23,389 bases of DNA, from positions 1 through 23,389 of the forward strand of contig CAUASQ010000010.1 in assembly GCA_958431945.1 (NCBI GenBank), written 5' to 3'. The stretch is from an uncultured Collinsella sp. (lineage in GTDB: Bacteria; Actinomycetota; Coriobacteriia; Coriobacteriales; Coriobacteriaceae). The position numbers and the translations under genes are program-made. Of this stretch, positions 14,871 to 21,116 are shown piece after piece (positions within the stretch are counted from its first letter, which is position 1; every line of letters begins with the position of its first letter). The notes below the pieces were generated by a model, which was not told the DNA's origin, ran no database searches, and worked only from the letters and a program-made list of their open reading frames with translations.

Positions 14871-16291
14871 CAGAAGCTTGCCTCCTGTTTACGTCTCGGG
14901 TCTCTCTTGGTTGTCCTCGCCGCCCATAGGGCCAGCGATGCGCTCTCGATCGGCGCTGACGAAGAGTCGGGGCCGTCGCCGAAGCCCCAGCCGTCGCGCC
15001 CGATGTCGCGCTTGATCGACTTCGTTGCGGAATCGTCCAACGCGGGCGATTCGATGTGGCTCGTCGTCCCGGCGTTGACCTCGTCGGCCAGCATCGTCGC
15101 GGCGGCCTGCACGATCGCGGTGCTGCCCATGACGATCGCCGACTTCGGCATCCTGCCGTCCAGAAGTCGCTGCTTCAGCGCGTCCGCTCCGCTCTTTCCG
15201 TCGATGCAGACGCACGCGATCTCCTCGCGGTTGCGCAGCAGCATGTCGGATATGCCGACAGTGCCGCCCTCAGCGCCCATGAGGTCGTAAAGCTCGACGT
15301 AGGAGCCGGCACCGCGCTCTGCCTTCGCCCAGGACACGGCAACGCGCGACCCGTCGGGCGAGAACTTCACGCCGAACGCGAGCTTGCCTTCCTGCATCGG
15401 CCCCGCCGCCTCGCACGCCTTCCACTTGGCGCTCGAAAGCGCGTATGAGTCGGCTCCTCCGATTGGGCTCCACCAGCCAAGGCGCTCACGCGCGAAGACG
15501 TCGGGCTGCATCTGCTCGGACTCGCCGCGTACGGCCTCTATGTCGAGGATTGTGCCGAGAGACGGGTTGTACTCGAACCATCGCGACTCGTCGTGCACGT
15601 CGCCGATCTCTGTAGCGCCCCACTCGATCCATCCCATCTCAGACCTGCCGTTGTGAACGTCCTCGTGGAGGTCGCGGAACACCGTGCCAACGTTGTCGGG
15701 GCTTGGCGGCGTGCCCAGGTAGATCGTCTGCGGGTTGTGCTTCGACCCTGCCGAGATGGCGGGCAGAGAAGCCGCCTGCTGCTTGGCCGTAAGCTCCTGC
15801 GCCTCGTCGTAGATAAGCACGTCGTAGGTCTTGCCTCGCGCCAGCGAGTCGGTGCGCGTGGTGAAGCGGATAAGGCCGCCGTTCTTGAGCTTGATGGCCT
15901 GTTGGCCGTTGGTCTTGCGCACGGCGAGCAGCAGGGCGTTAAGCTCAGGCTCGTCCTCGTCCTCGAATGGCCTTGAAAGCTCCTGGAACATCTGGTCTGA
16001 GGTGTCGCCGTGCTGGCATGTGTACAGAATCTTCTCGCCGTTGAGGGCGCCGTGGAAGCAGCGGGCGCGAACGTCCCAGCTCTTGCCGTTCTGTCGCGGG
16101 ATGGATATGCCGATCGAGCGCAGCAGATACTTGTCGCGTCCATCGCGGGCGAGCATGGCGTCGAGCAGGTGCGGCTGCCACGGCAGCGGGTCACCGAAGT
16201 ACGCGGATGCCAGTTCTGCCGCCATGGGGCCGTCCCCGTCGAGCCTTTCTGGGATGTTCGCCTCGTATGTCGGGGTCTGCCTCGCCTGCAT
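14870..16291 (-). CDS. terL: Terminase large subunit
   Basis: This protein of about 473 residues is the packaging motor ATPase and nuclease. The ATPase part shows a Walker A-like ISIPRQNGKSWD near residues 63-72 (R-x-x-G-K-S type usual for TerL), a DEAQ Walker B (YDVLIYDEAQEL, near 157-166) and a coupling segment TIYLGTPPSP. The C-terminal RNase H-like nuclease shows an Asp strand (AFGVKFSPDGSRVAVSW), CIDGKSGADALK, and a late ALDDSATKSIKRD. The junction GTGATG allows GTG at 16294 or ATG at 16291; the ATG is used here and overlaps the terS stop by one base. The group (Terminase_1-like versus others) cannot be settled by eye. Confidence 0.93.
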   Translation of the reverse strand: MQARQTPTYEANIPERLDGDGPMAAELASAYFGDPLPWQPHLLDAMLARDGRDKYLLRSIGISIPRQNGKSWDVRARCFHGALNGEKILYTCQHGDTSDQMFQELSRPFEDEDEPELNALLLAVRKTNGQQAIKLKNGGLIRFTTRTDSLARGKTYDVLIYDEAQELTAKQQAASLPAISAGSKHNPQTIYLGTPPSPDNVGTVFRDLHEDVHNGRSEMGWIEWGATEIGDVHDESRWFEYNPSLGTILDIEAVRGESEQMQPDVFARERLGWWSPIGGADSYALSSAKWKACEAAGPMQEGKLAFGVKFSPDGSRVAVSWAKAERGAGSYVELYDLMGAEGGTVGISDMLLRNREEIACVCIDGKSGADALKQRLLDGRMPKSAIVMGSTAIVQAAATMLADEVNAGTTSHIESPALDDSATKSIKRDIGRDGWGFGDGPDSSSAPIESASLALWAARTTKRDPRRKQEASF

Positions 16292-16734
16292 CACGCGCCT
16301 GCCGCCTTGGCACGCGTCTCGCGGTCGTCGAACATGAGCGTGAGCAGCTTGCCGTGGGCGCTCGCGGGTCGCGCCTGCTGCACCGTGACGTTGCGGGCCG
16401 ACTTGGACAGGCCGAGCTGGTCTGACAGCGCTCTGATCTCGGTGCTGGCCTCCTTCAGCACGGTCAGCGCCGGATTCTTGCGCATCATCTTGAGCCGCTT
16501 GCCGCCCTTGCCTCTGATCGGCTTGTATGCGGTGGCGTCGAGTATTTCGATCTCGTTGCCCCCGAGGGCCATGGCCTCGCGTGCCTGGTTAGCCACGGCG
16601 TGCCAGTAGCAGAGCAGCGCCAGCGTCGGCGCATCCTCCTGCGCGAACGTGCGCCTCGCGGTCAGCTGCTCCCAGATGGCGGCTTGCACGGGGTCGCTAG
16701 CCACTTCCTGCGGCATCTCGATGTTCTCGGCCAT
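16291..16734 (-). CDS. terS: Terminase small subunit (P27-like)
   Basis: This 147-residue protein lies directly upstream of terL, with ATG at 16734 preceded by AAGGAGG. It has helices with VQAAIWEQLTARRTFAQEDA and LALLCYWHAVANQAREAMAL, and a C-terminal NPALTVLKEASTEIRALSDQ followed by LGLSKSARNV. The phrase NP....L......I..L...LGL.P..R is the signature of phage P27-family (Terminase_4) small terminases, which recognise the packaging site and regulate TerL. The first gene after the intergenic terminator, it likely begins the late transcript. Confidence 0.9.
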   Translation of the reverse strand: MAENIEMPQEVASDPVQAAIWEQLTARRTFAQEDAPTLALLCYWHAVANQAREAMALGGNEIEILDATAYKPIRGKGGKRLKMMRKNPALTVLKEASTEIRALSDQLGLSKSARNVTVQQARPASAHGKLLTLMFDDRETRAKAAGA

Positions 16735-16895
16735 GATTCCCTCCTTCTTCGCGGGGAATCGTAATGGCGGCGTGAGATAGCGAAATCGTTCGGAACGGGC
16801 GGGGGGAAATCGGCCCTAGGCGGCCGGAGTGGCCTTCCGACCCGGGGGAGGGGCGACCGCCCCGCCTCTTTTCGGCGGCTTCGGCGCTTGGGGCC
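16735..16895. other. GC-rich intergenic segment before terS; possible late promoter and cos/pac region
   Basis: This stretch of about 160 bases between the terminator and terS has no credible gene. It contains very G/C-rich homopolymer runs (six Gs near 16800, CCCGGGGG and GGGGCG near 16845-16855) and inverted-repeat pieces such as GGCCCTAGGCGGCC. Phages that carry an HNH gene beside terS commonly have their cos site next to terS, so it is a place to look for one. I see no clear -35/-10 pair on the minus strand. The role is inferred from position only. Confidence 0.35.
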
Positions 16896-16931
16896 AAAAG
16901 AAAGGGCGCGACCGCCGAAACGACCGCGCCC
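16896..16931 (-). terminator. Rho-independent terminator after HNH gene
   Basis: On the minus strand GGGCGCG (16931-16925) pairs with CGCGCCC (16910-16904) around a 14-base loop that can pair internally through wobble pairs. It is followed immediately by TTTCTTTT (16903-16896). It lies 26 bases after the HNH stop and separates the early/middle gene chain from the packaging genes. On the plus strand no U-tract follows, so it is directional. Confidence 0.8.
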
Positions 16932-16957
16932 CTATTGGTGCATTGCTATGTTTTCCC

Positions 16958-17248
16958 TCAGAACAGCCGCGTGCGGCGTATCTGGTACTGCTTGGCGTCG
17001 CCCGGCATCCTGTTGCCGCGCCGCTGGTTGCAAATCCTGTGGGCTGCATCCACGTTGGAGTAGTCCAGCGGGCTGCCTCCCCTCGACACGGGCAGCAGCT
17101 CGTCCACCTCGAAGCTCCACGGGTCGCCGCTCGGCAGGCTGTAGTCTATCGGCTGGCCGCATATGTGGCACGGCCTTCCCTCTGCCCTCAGCCTCGCTCT
17201 CAGCTTGCGCCTTGCGTTGCCGTTGCGGTTGCGCGGGTTGCCACTCAT
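16958..17248 (-). CDS. HNH endonuclease next to terminase
   Basis: This 96-residue protein is translated from ATG at 17248, overlapping the previous stop by ATGA. After a basic N-terminus it carries the HNH fold: C27-x2-C30 (RPCHICGQPID), FEVDELLPVSRGGSPLD, N65, and AAHRICNQRRGN with H70, C73, N74. The usual Asp-His pair of the first strand is Asp-Glu here (D49 E50), a substitution I believe recurs in related phage HNH proteins but which should be checked. HNH proteins beside terminase assist terminase cutting in many cos phages, so a packaging role is likely. It is alternatively a free-standing homing-like nuclease, but the length and place argue for packaging. Confidence 0.85.
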   Translation of the reverse strand: MSGNPRNRNGNARRKLRARLRAEGRPCHICGQPIDYSLPSGDPWSFEVDELLPVSRGGSPLDYSNVDAAHRICNQRRGNRMPGDAKQYQIRRTRLF

Positions 17249-17373
17249 GCCAGCATCGCCGCTATCCCGCCGATGCACCACACGATGCCGTAGCACACGA
17301 GCAGCATCAGGAAGAGCATCACGAGCATGGACACGACAGCACCGGCCGCATCCATTAACTTCTTGTATCCCAT
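17245..17373 (-). CDS. Tiny single-pass membrane protein (42 aa)
   Basis: ATG at 17373 has a strong GGAGGT ribosome site and starts 2 bases after the stop of the preceding small gene. The stop overlaps the HNH start by ATGA, so the frame is fixed by both neighbours. The 42 residues begin MGYKKLMDAAG and then form one hydrophobic segment (SMLVMLFLMLLVCYGIVWCI). No family is recognised. It may be a membrane-active accessory peptide. With the neighbouring small membrane proteins it could be tested as a holin-like or superinfection factor, but nothing in the sequence proves this. Confidence 0.7.
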   Translation of the reverse strand: MGYKKLMDAAGAVVSMLVMLFLMLLVCYGIVWCIGGIAAMLA

Positions 17374-17374
17374 G

Positions 17375-17491
17375 TCAACCTCCAATGATCATGCGGGCCA
17401 GCGATACCGCCGCCCACAGCGTCAATCCGTCTATTAGCAGGGATGCCGCTATTATGAGCAGGCATCCCCGGTTGCATCCCGGGCGGCTCAT
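17375..17491 (-). CDS. Tiny membrane protein (38 aa)
   Basis: ATG at 17491 overlaps the stop of the upstream gene by ATGA. The product starts MSRPGCNRGC and has a hydrophobic segment LLIIAASLLIDGLTLWAAVS before a short basic end. The frame is open further upstream (to 17611) but only through Arg-rich shadow sequence. Size, hydrophobicity and coupling resemble its downstream neighbour. No family recognised. Confidence 0.6.
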   Translation of the reverse strand: MSRPGCNRGCLLIIAASLLIDGLTLWAAVSLARMIIGG

Positions 17492-17712
17492 TCGTCCCAC
17501 CTTATCGTTCCGTCGTCGTATTCGGCCCGCAGCCAGTCCAGGTACTCGCCCCACGAGGCGAAGTCCCGCACCCGGCGCGATGCGAACGCGCACGCGGTGA
17601 AGGGGTTGCACTCGCTCACCGCTATGCGGAACCGCCGCCCGTCGCGCAGCATGCGCACCTCCATGCGCATCGCGGCCTCAGGCGAACCGAAGTACCGCTC
17701 CCAGTTGGTCAA
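17488..17712 (-). CDS. Conserved phage protein of the TNWERYFG type, TTG start
   Basis: This 74-residue protein starts with TTG at 17712, supported by AGGAGGT about 6 bases before, which overlaps the upstream stop; no ATG is available nearby. The N-terminus MTNWERYFGSPEAAMRME resembles small phage proteins that begin T-N-W/F-E-K/R-x-F-G-T-P-E, found in many prophages of gut Firmicutes and Actinobacteria, with a later C...C pair (SECNPFTACAF) and a C-terminal acidic helix with WGEYLDWLRAEYD. Their function is unknown. Codon use matches the neighbours. Confidence 0.75.
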   Translation of the reverse strand: MTNWERYFGSPEAAMRMEVRMLRDGRRFRIAVSECNPFTACAFASRRVRDFASWGEYLDWLRAEYDDGTIRWDE

Positions 17713-17723
17713 TCGTCCACCTC

Positions 17724-17852
17724 CTACCCGCAGGCGAGCAGGGCCAGAACCACCAGCCCCGCCGCCAGCGTTCTGATTACATAAAGCTCAAGGGCCACAA
17801 CCGCGACAAGCAGCGCGGCGCATGATGCCGCTATCCATCGAACCGTTTGCAC
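17724..17852 (-). CDS. Possible tiny membrane protein (42 aa), GTG start
   Basis: The frame ends with TAG at 17726-17724, just before the ribosome site of the next gene. The part unique to this frame starts at GTG 17852 with AGGAGG four bases upstream (short spacing) and overlaps the previous gene by 22 bp. The product would be mostly hydrophobic (IAASCAALLVAVVALELYVI, then RTLAAGLVVLALLACG), giving one or two membrane segments. It fills an otherwise empty 120-bp gap in a tightly packed operon. The start is uncertain and the gene is less secure than its two membrane-protein neighbours. Confidence 0.5.
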   Translation of the reverse strand: MQTVRWIAASCAALLVAVVALELYVIRTLAAGLVVLALLACG

Positions 17853-18127
17853 CAGTCCTCCTGCATGTCCTTGTAGTGTTCGACGATCCAGTCTCGCGCC
17901 CACTTCGCAGCCTCCCATGCCGCCATCGGCTCCTTCGCCTCCTGGGCGCTGAAAGCCTCCTCGAACTCAAGCTCGCAGATGCCGTAGTCGCAGCATCCCT
18001 CTATGCAGTGGGCGCAATCTCCGCAAGCCGGCTCGTCCACCCGGTTCCACGGCGCGTTCGGGTCTCCATCGAAGCAGCCGGGCGGCAGGTTCCACCCGCT
18101 GCCCGGCTCGTAGTAGGCCATGCTCAC
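17831..18127 (-). CDS. Cys-rich small protein
   Basis: This 98-residue protein uses GTG at 18127 (GTGA overlap with the preceding stop) or ATG at 18121. Seven Cys are concentrated in residues 18-51 (PGCFDGD, DEPACGDCAHCIEGCCDYGI), suggesting zinc or other metal binding. An acidic/Trp-rich helix follows (AAWEAAKWARDWIVEHYKDM). It shares operon position with other Cys-rich proteins. No family is recognised with confidence. It may be a DNA- or protein-binding accessory factor, but no function is visible. Confidence 0.7.
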   Translation of the reverse strand: MSMAYYEPGSGWNLPPGCFDGDPNAPWNRVDEPACGDCAHCIEGCCDYGICELEFEEAFSAQEAKEPMAAWEAAKWARDWIVEHYKDMQEDWCKRFDG

Positions 18128-18456
18128 GAGGCATCACCACGGCACGGTAGGTCGTACCCGATGAGCTCAAGGTCGTAGGCCACAGCTGCGGCGCGCTCGA
18201 CCTTGCAGCCCCGTGCGTTCTCCCAGCCATCGCATAGGTACACAGCGTCGCACTCGGCCATCTTGCCAAGGCTTTGGCTCAGGTAGTACAGCGGCACGTT
18301 CACCACCTTGGGCGGCACCGCGAGGCCGTCCTTGAAGTACGTGTCCACGACCTCGTATCCGCGCCGCTCAAGCTCTGCGACCGCCTTCGCGCGGGCCTCA
18401 AGTATCTGCTCCTCGCCAAGCCCGTTCATGGGCTGGACGATCATCGCCTTCTTCAT
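18124..18456 (-). CDS. DUF4406-like (nucleoside deoxyribosyltransferase-fold) protein
   Basis: This 110-residue protein starts MKKAMIVQPMNGLGEEQILE at ATG 18456 after GAGGAG. It has the pattern of DUF4406 proteins: an N-terminal strand followed by Q/SPMxG and a helix, then YFKDG..., then YLSQSLGKMAECDAVYLCDG and W-E-x-x-x-G-C-x-x-E (WENARGCKVE). The last motif matches the nucleotide-binding Glu region of nucleoside 2-deoxyribosyltransferase-like folds. In phages these sit in early operons and may act on nucleotides or nucleotide signals; activity is not established. It overlaps its neighbours by four bases on both sides. Confidence 0.85.
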   Translation of the reverse strand: MKKAMIVQPMNGLGEEQILEARAKAVAELERRGYEVVDTYFKDGLAVPPKVVNVPLYYLSQSLGKMAECDAVYLCDGWENARGCKVERAAAVAYDLELIGYDLPCRGDAS

Positions 18457-18629
18457 TTCTGCTCCTCTCGCACGTTGCTATAGTCGATTTCGTCGCGGCA
18501 CTTTTCGCAGACCTCGCCGACACGCTTCTTGTTGTCCTTCCAAAATTCGCGCGGGTAGCTCGTGAAAAACGGGTTGCAGTGCGTTTTGCCGCACCTCGCG
18601 CACGTCCATTTATACGGGTCGCAGCTCAT
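18453..18629 (-). CDS. Zinc-ribbon small protein (58 aa)
   Basis: ATG at 18629 overlaps the methyltransferase stop by ATGA, and its own stop overlaps the DUF4406-like start by ATGA, so the gene is fixed on both ends. The product begins MSCDPYKWTCARCGKTHCNP and has C10-x2-C13 and C41-x2-C44 separated by 27 residues, a zinc-ribbon arrangement, with FWKDNKKRVGEVCEKCRDEI around the second knuckle. No specific family is recognised. It probably binds zinc and perhaps nucleic acid. Confidence 0.75.
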   Translation of the reverse strand: MSCDPYKWTCARCGKTHCNPFFTSYPREFWKDNKKRVGEVCEKCRDEIDYSNVREEQK

Positions 18630-19778
18630 GCGATCTCACCCGCCTCGGCCATGGCGATCCTCTCGCCGATCCACCGCATCACGGGGACGGCCATGCTGTT
18701 GCCGATCGCCTTGTAGCGCGGCCCGTCCGGGCACTCGTCTGCGGGCTTGCCGCGATAGGGTATCTTCGTCCAATCGTCGGGGAAGCCTTGCAGCCGCTCG
18801 CACTCGCGCGGCGTGAGCCTTCGCACAACCATGTCTCCTCCTTCCTCGCTGAAAAGCGTCTGTGTGTTGCTGGTGGAGAGGGTGAGCGACACTTCATCGC
18901 TCACCAGCGCTCCTTTGCCCCCGCCCGCGCATCCGCAGCGGACGAGCAGCGTGCAGGCGCTCACAGGCACACCGACGGCGCGTCGCCGCCAACCTTGAGC
19001 GTGCCAACCATGTCGTATCCGATCGCCGTGTTGGCGTTGAGGTCGGCCATCGTTATCGGCTCGTCGATGGGGTAGACGGCGGGGTTGTGCCAATCGGCGG
19101 TGAGCGTGGGAGACTGCTCAGGCTCTGCGCCTACTCCTCCTGCGCCTGCCCCTTGGTGGTACTTGAAGCCTGCGCTGCGAGGGCTTCTTCCAGCCTCTTC
19201 GGCAAGGCTCGCCCTCTTTTCCGCGCTCGATTCAAGATCCCCTCGCATGCTCTCCGGCTCAATGAGTACGCCGATGGGGGGGGGCAGGCTCCAAGATGTC
19301 CGACAAGAAAGAGACGGCGGCGTCTTTGGGCCACTCCGAAGAACTGCGCATCGAGTATGCGCCACGCCAGGCCGTACCCGAGCTTGTCCATTTCGGACAG
19401 GAGCTGTCGGAAAGCCTCCCCATTCTCGCTTGAGAGCGCTCCCGGGACGTTTTCCCAAAGAAACCATCGAGGACGTATCTCACGTACCGCCCGAATGTAC
19501 TCGAACATGAGTCCTGACTCACCTTGCAACCCCTCCCGTTTGCCCGCGATCGAGAAGGACTGGCACGGGCTTCCGCCCACCACCAGATCCACCTTGCTGC
19601 GGTACTTCTTCCAATTGGCCTTTGTCACGTCGCCGACGTTCGGCACCTCGGGGTACCGCTCGGCAAGCACGGCGCTGGGGAACTCGTCGAACTCGGCGAA
19701 GCACACAGGCTCCCAGCCCAGCGGTTCCCACGCCGCTGTCGCGGCCTCTATGCCGCTGAAAAGCGAGACGTACTTCAT
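18626..19778 (-). pseudogene. DNA cytosine-C5 methyltransferase split by two -1 frameshifts (possibly phase-variable)
   Basis: The start is ATG 19778 (MKYVSLFSGIEAATAAWEPL), an ATGA overlap. Frame one holds motif I (FSGIEAA), the catalytic motif IV GGSPCQSFSIAG with C72, motif VI ENV (109-111) and motif VIII QRRRR (151-155), then meets a run of nine C (plus-strand G, 19276-19284). Frame two carries the expected continuation (IGVLIEPESMRGDLE, AGFKYHQGAGAG, SPTLTADWHNPAVY) and stops at 18961. Frame three carries LVRCGCAGGGKGAL, VRRLTPRECERLQGFPDDW and the motif X AIGNSMAVPVM, ending at 18626. Restoring one base at each break gives about 384 residues, a normal size. As read the gene yields only a 215-residue truncated product, presumably inactive. 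Such orphan phage methyltransferases usually protect phage DNA. The breaks could be phase variation, decay or sequencing errors. Confidence 0.85.
19276..19284. repeat. Nine-G homopolymer in methyltransferase gene
   Basis: Nine consecutive G (C on the coding strand) lie between motif VIII and the target-recognition region. Ten, or seven, would join the first two frames exactly. Runs of this length in coding sequence are typical slipped-strand contingency sites, and also typical places for sequencing errors. Confidence 0.9.
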
Positions 19779-20095
19779 TGATGCGCCCCCAATGCTTGCT
19801 CGACGAGCATGAAGAAGCGGCGCTCGGCGCTGTCCGACGGGTTGCGCTTGCGCATGTCGGCAATCTTCAGCAGCTCGTCTTCCTCGTAATAGGTGGCGTC
19901 CCAATCGACCTCGGGCCAGTCGTAGCAGGAGCAGTGCCAGCCCTCCAGCAAGATATAGCCTTTGTCGTAATAGTCGTCGCTTCCATCGCCGGCGTAGATC
20001 AGCATGTAGCGCTCTTCGCTGTAATTAGGCTCGCTTTGAGCCGCGCAGATGATGCGCCACGGCTCGATAATTTTCGGCGCCTCGATGGTCTTCAT
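19775..20095 (-). CDS. Hypothetical acidic protein, Tyr/Trp-rich
   Basis: This 106-residue protein is taken from ATG 20095 (MKTIEAPKIIEPWRIICAAQ), which overlaps the previous stop by ATGA; the upstream open frame is an Arg-rich shadow. It is acidic and aromatic (YAGDGSDDYYDKGYILLEGW, then HCSCYDWPEVDWDATYYEED) with a C-terminal basic helix (DMRKRNPSDSAERRFFMLVE). It lies next to the methyltransferase and Lar-type genes. I do not recognise a family. Its acidic character could suit a DNA-mimic or inhibitor role, but that is only a thought. Confidence 0.7.
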   Translation of the reverse strand: MKTIEAPKIIEPWRIICAAQSEPNYSEERYMLIYAGDGSDDYYDKGYILLEGWHCSCYDWPEVDWDATYYEEDELLKIADMRKRNPSDSAERRFFMLVEQALGAHQ

Positions 20096-20340
20096 GACTC
20101 GTCGCCGTCCTCGGCCTTCGGCGGTTTCTGCTCGAATCGACACCACCTGGTTCCGCGCACGTCTATTGCAACGAAATTGTCGTAGCGCTCGCAGCACGTG
20201 CGCTCCACGTGGTCGAGGTATGCCCCGCTGTCGCACAAGATGGTCACGCTGTTGAAGGCCTTGAAGCGCGAGTGCACGCATTGGGTGCACGGCGGTGTCA
20301 TGGCCTTCCTGATCTCCCTGATCGGGTTTTTGAGCTTCAT
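20092..20340 (-). CDS. Cys-rich small protein, zinc-ribbon candidate
   Basis: This 82-residue protein starts at ATG 20340 with GAGG about 12 bases upstream; an alternative ATG at 20385 would overlap the previous gene and lacks a good ribosome site. Cysteines at 18, 21, 36, 49, 50 and 67 (PPCTQCVHSRFK, ILCDSGA, RTCCERYDNF, TRWCRFEQK) suggest a zinc-binding fold. The tail is acidic. No family recognised; similar short Cys proteins are common in early phage operons. Confidence 0.7.
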   Translation of the reverse strand: MKLKNPIREIRKAMTPPCTQCVHSRFKAFNSVTILCDSGAYLDHVERTCCERYDNFVAIDVRGTRWCRFEQKPPKAEDGDES

Positions 20341-20368
20341 CGTAGGTGCCTCGTTCCTCTTCGCTTGC

Positions 20369-20698
20369 TCATCGCTGCGCCTCATCTTCGATGCCCGCGA
20401 GCTTCTTGGCGCGGTCGAGCATGTGCACGCGCATGTTGTAATCGCATTCTTCGAGACGATGTTTCTCGCAATAATCGCGGCAGCCGAGATTCACGTCCTC
20501 TTCCAGCTTCTCCCAGCTGTCGGGCTTCAGTTCGCCCGCTCGCTCGTCCCACATGCGTATAGCCATCTCTTCGTCCGGAGCGATGCTTCCCCTGGCCTTG
20601 CAGCGTGCGCATACGACGGCGTGCTCGGCTTCCTTATAGCGCACGTTCCCGCTTCCGCAGAACGGGCACGGCTTCAGCTCGGTTGTTTTGGCGCTCAT
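20369..20698 (-). CDS. Lar-family restriction alleviation protein
   Basis: This 109-residue protein is translated from ATG 20698 (ATGA overlap). The N-terminal 55 residues are the Lar signature: ELKPCPFCGSGNVRYKEAEH, then VVCARCKARGSIAPDEEMAI followed by RMWDERA, with zinc ligands C11, C14, C30, C33 and the terminal W-x-x-R. Rac prophage Lar reduces host type I restriction by favouring modification. A longer C-terminus follows (PDSWEKLEEDVNLGCRDYCE), with more Cys, that is not part of the core family. Association with an orphan methyltransferase four genes' space away supports an anti-restriction role, although many family members are uncharacterised. Confidence 0.85.
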   Translation of the reverse strand: MSAKTTELKPCPFCGSGNVRYKEAEHAVVCARCKARGSIAPDEEMAIRMWDERAGELKPDSWEKLEEDVNLGCRDYCEKHRLEECDYNMRVHMLDRAKKLAGIEDEAQR

Positions 20699-20904
20699 TC
20701 GCCCACCGCCTTCCTGATTCGCGCAGCCCAGTCGGTCACGCCGTCCACGTCGGCTGCGTCGCACTCGTCGGCGACCCTCAAAAGCTCGTCGAGGTCAACC
20801 TTCCTCTTCGGCATCAAGCCCCATCCGTATTCCGTGCCACTCTCCGTTTCGATTGCGTACGGTGTCAGTGCGCAATCGGCCAGTTCGATGATGTAACAGC
20901 TCAT
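20695..20904 (-). CDS. Hypothetical small protein (69 aa)
   Basis: ATG 20904 overlaps the previous stop by ATGA and the next start by ATGA. The product (MSCYIIELADCALTPYAIET, then MPKRKVDLDELLRVADECDA) is acidic with a C-terminal helix DWAARIRKAVGE. No family recognised. The coupled arrangement on both sides makes it a true gene. Confidence 0.7.
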   Translation of the reverse strand: MSCYIIELADCALTPYAIETESGTEYGWGLMPKRKVDLDELLRVADECDAADVDGVTDWAARIRKAVGE

Positions 20905-21116
20905 TTCACCACCCCCGCAAGGCATCCGGGGAACGTGCCCGTCAGGTCGATACACGTGCCGTCATCGTCGACGGCGAAGCACTGGTAGCCGTCCTCGGTC
21001 ATGGCCTCGACCTGCTTCAGCGCGTCCTCGCGCGTCTCGGCCTCGCCGATCTTGATACCAGCCCTGTAGGCACCGGCGTAGCTCTGGCAAAGCGAGCGCT
21101 CGTAGATCCCTATCAT
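20901..21116 (-). CDS. Hypothetical small protein (71 aa)
   Basis: The start is ATG 21116, an ATGA overlap with the previous stop. The product reads MIGIYERSLCQSYAGAYRAG with a helix EDALKQVEAMTEDGYQCFAV and strand-rich end TCIDLTGTFPGCLAGVVK. It looks like a small alpha/beta protein of unknown function. Frame and extent are supported by the coupled junctions. Confidence 0.7.
   Translation of the reverse strand: MIGIYERSLCQSYAGAYRAGIKIGEAETREDALKQVEAMTEDGYQCFAVDDDGTCIDLTGTFPGCLAGVVK

Noticed and set aside
16801..16860. attachment site or insertion element in the G-rich segment
   Set aside because: No direct-repeat pair, integrase or transposase nearby; only composition-driven inverted pieces.
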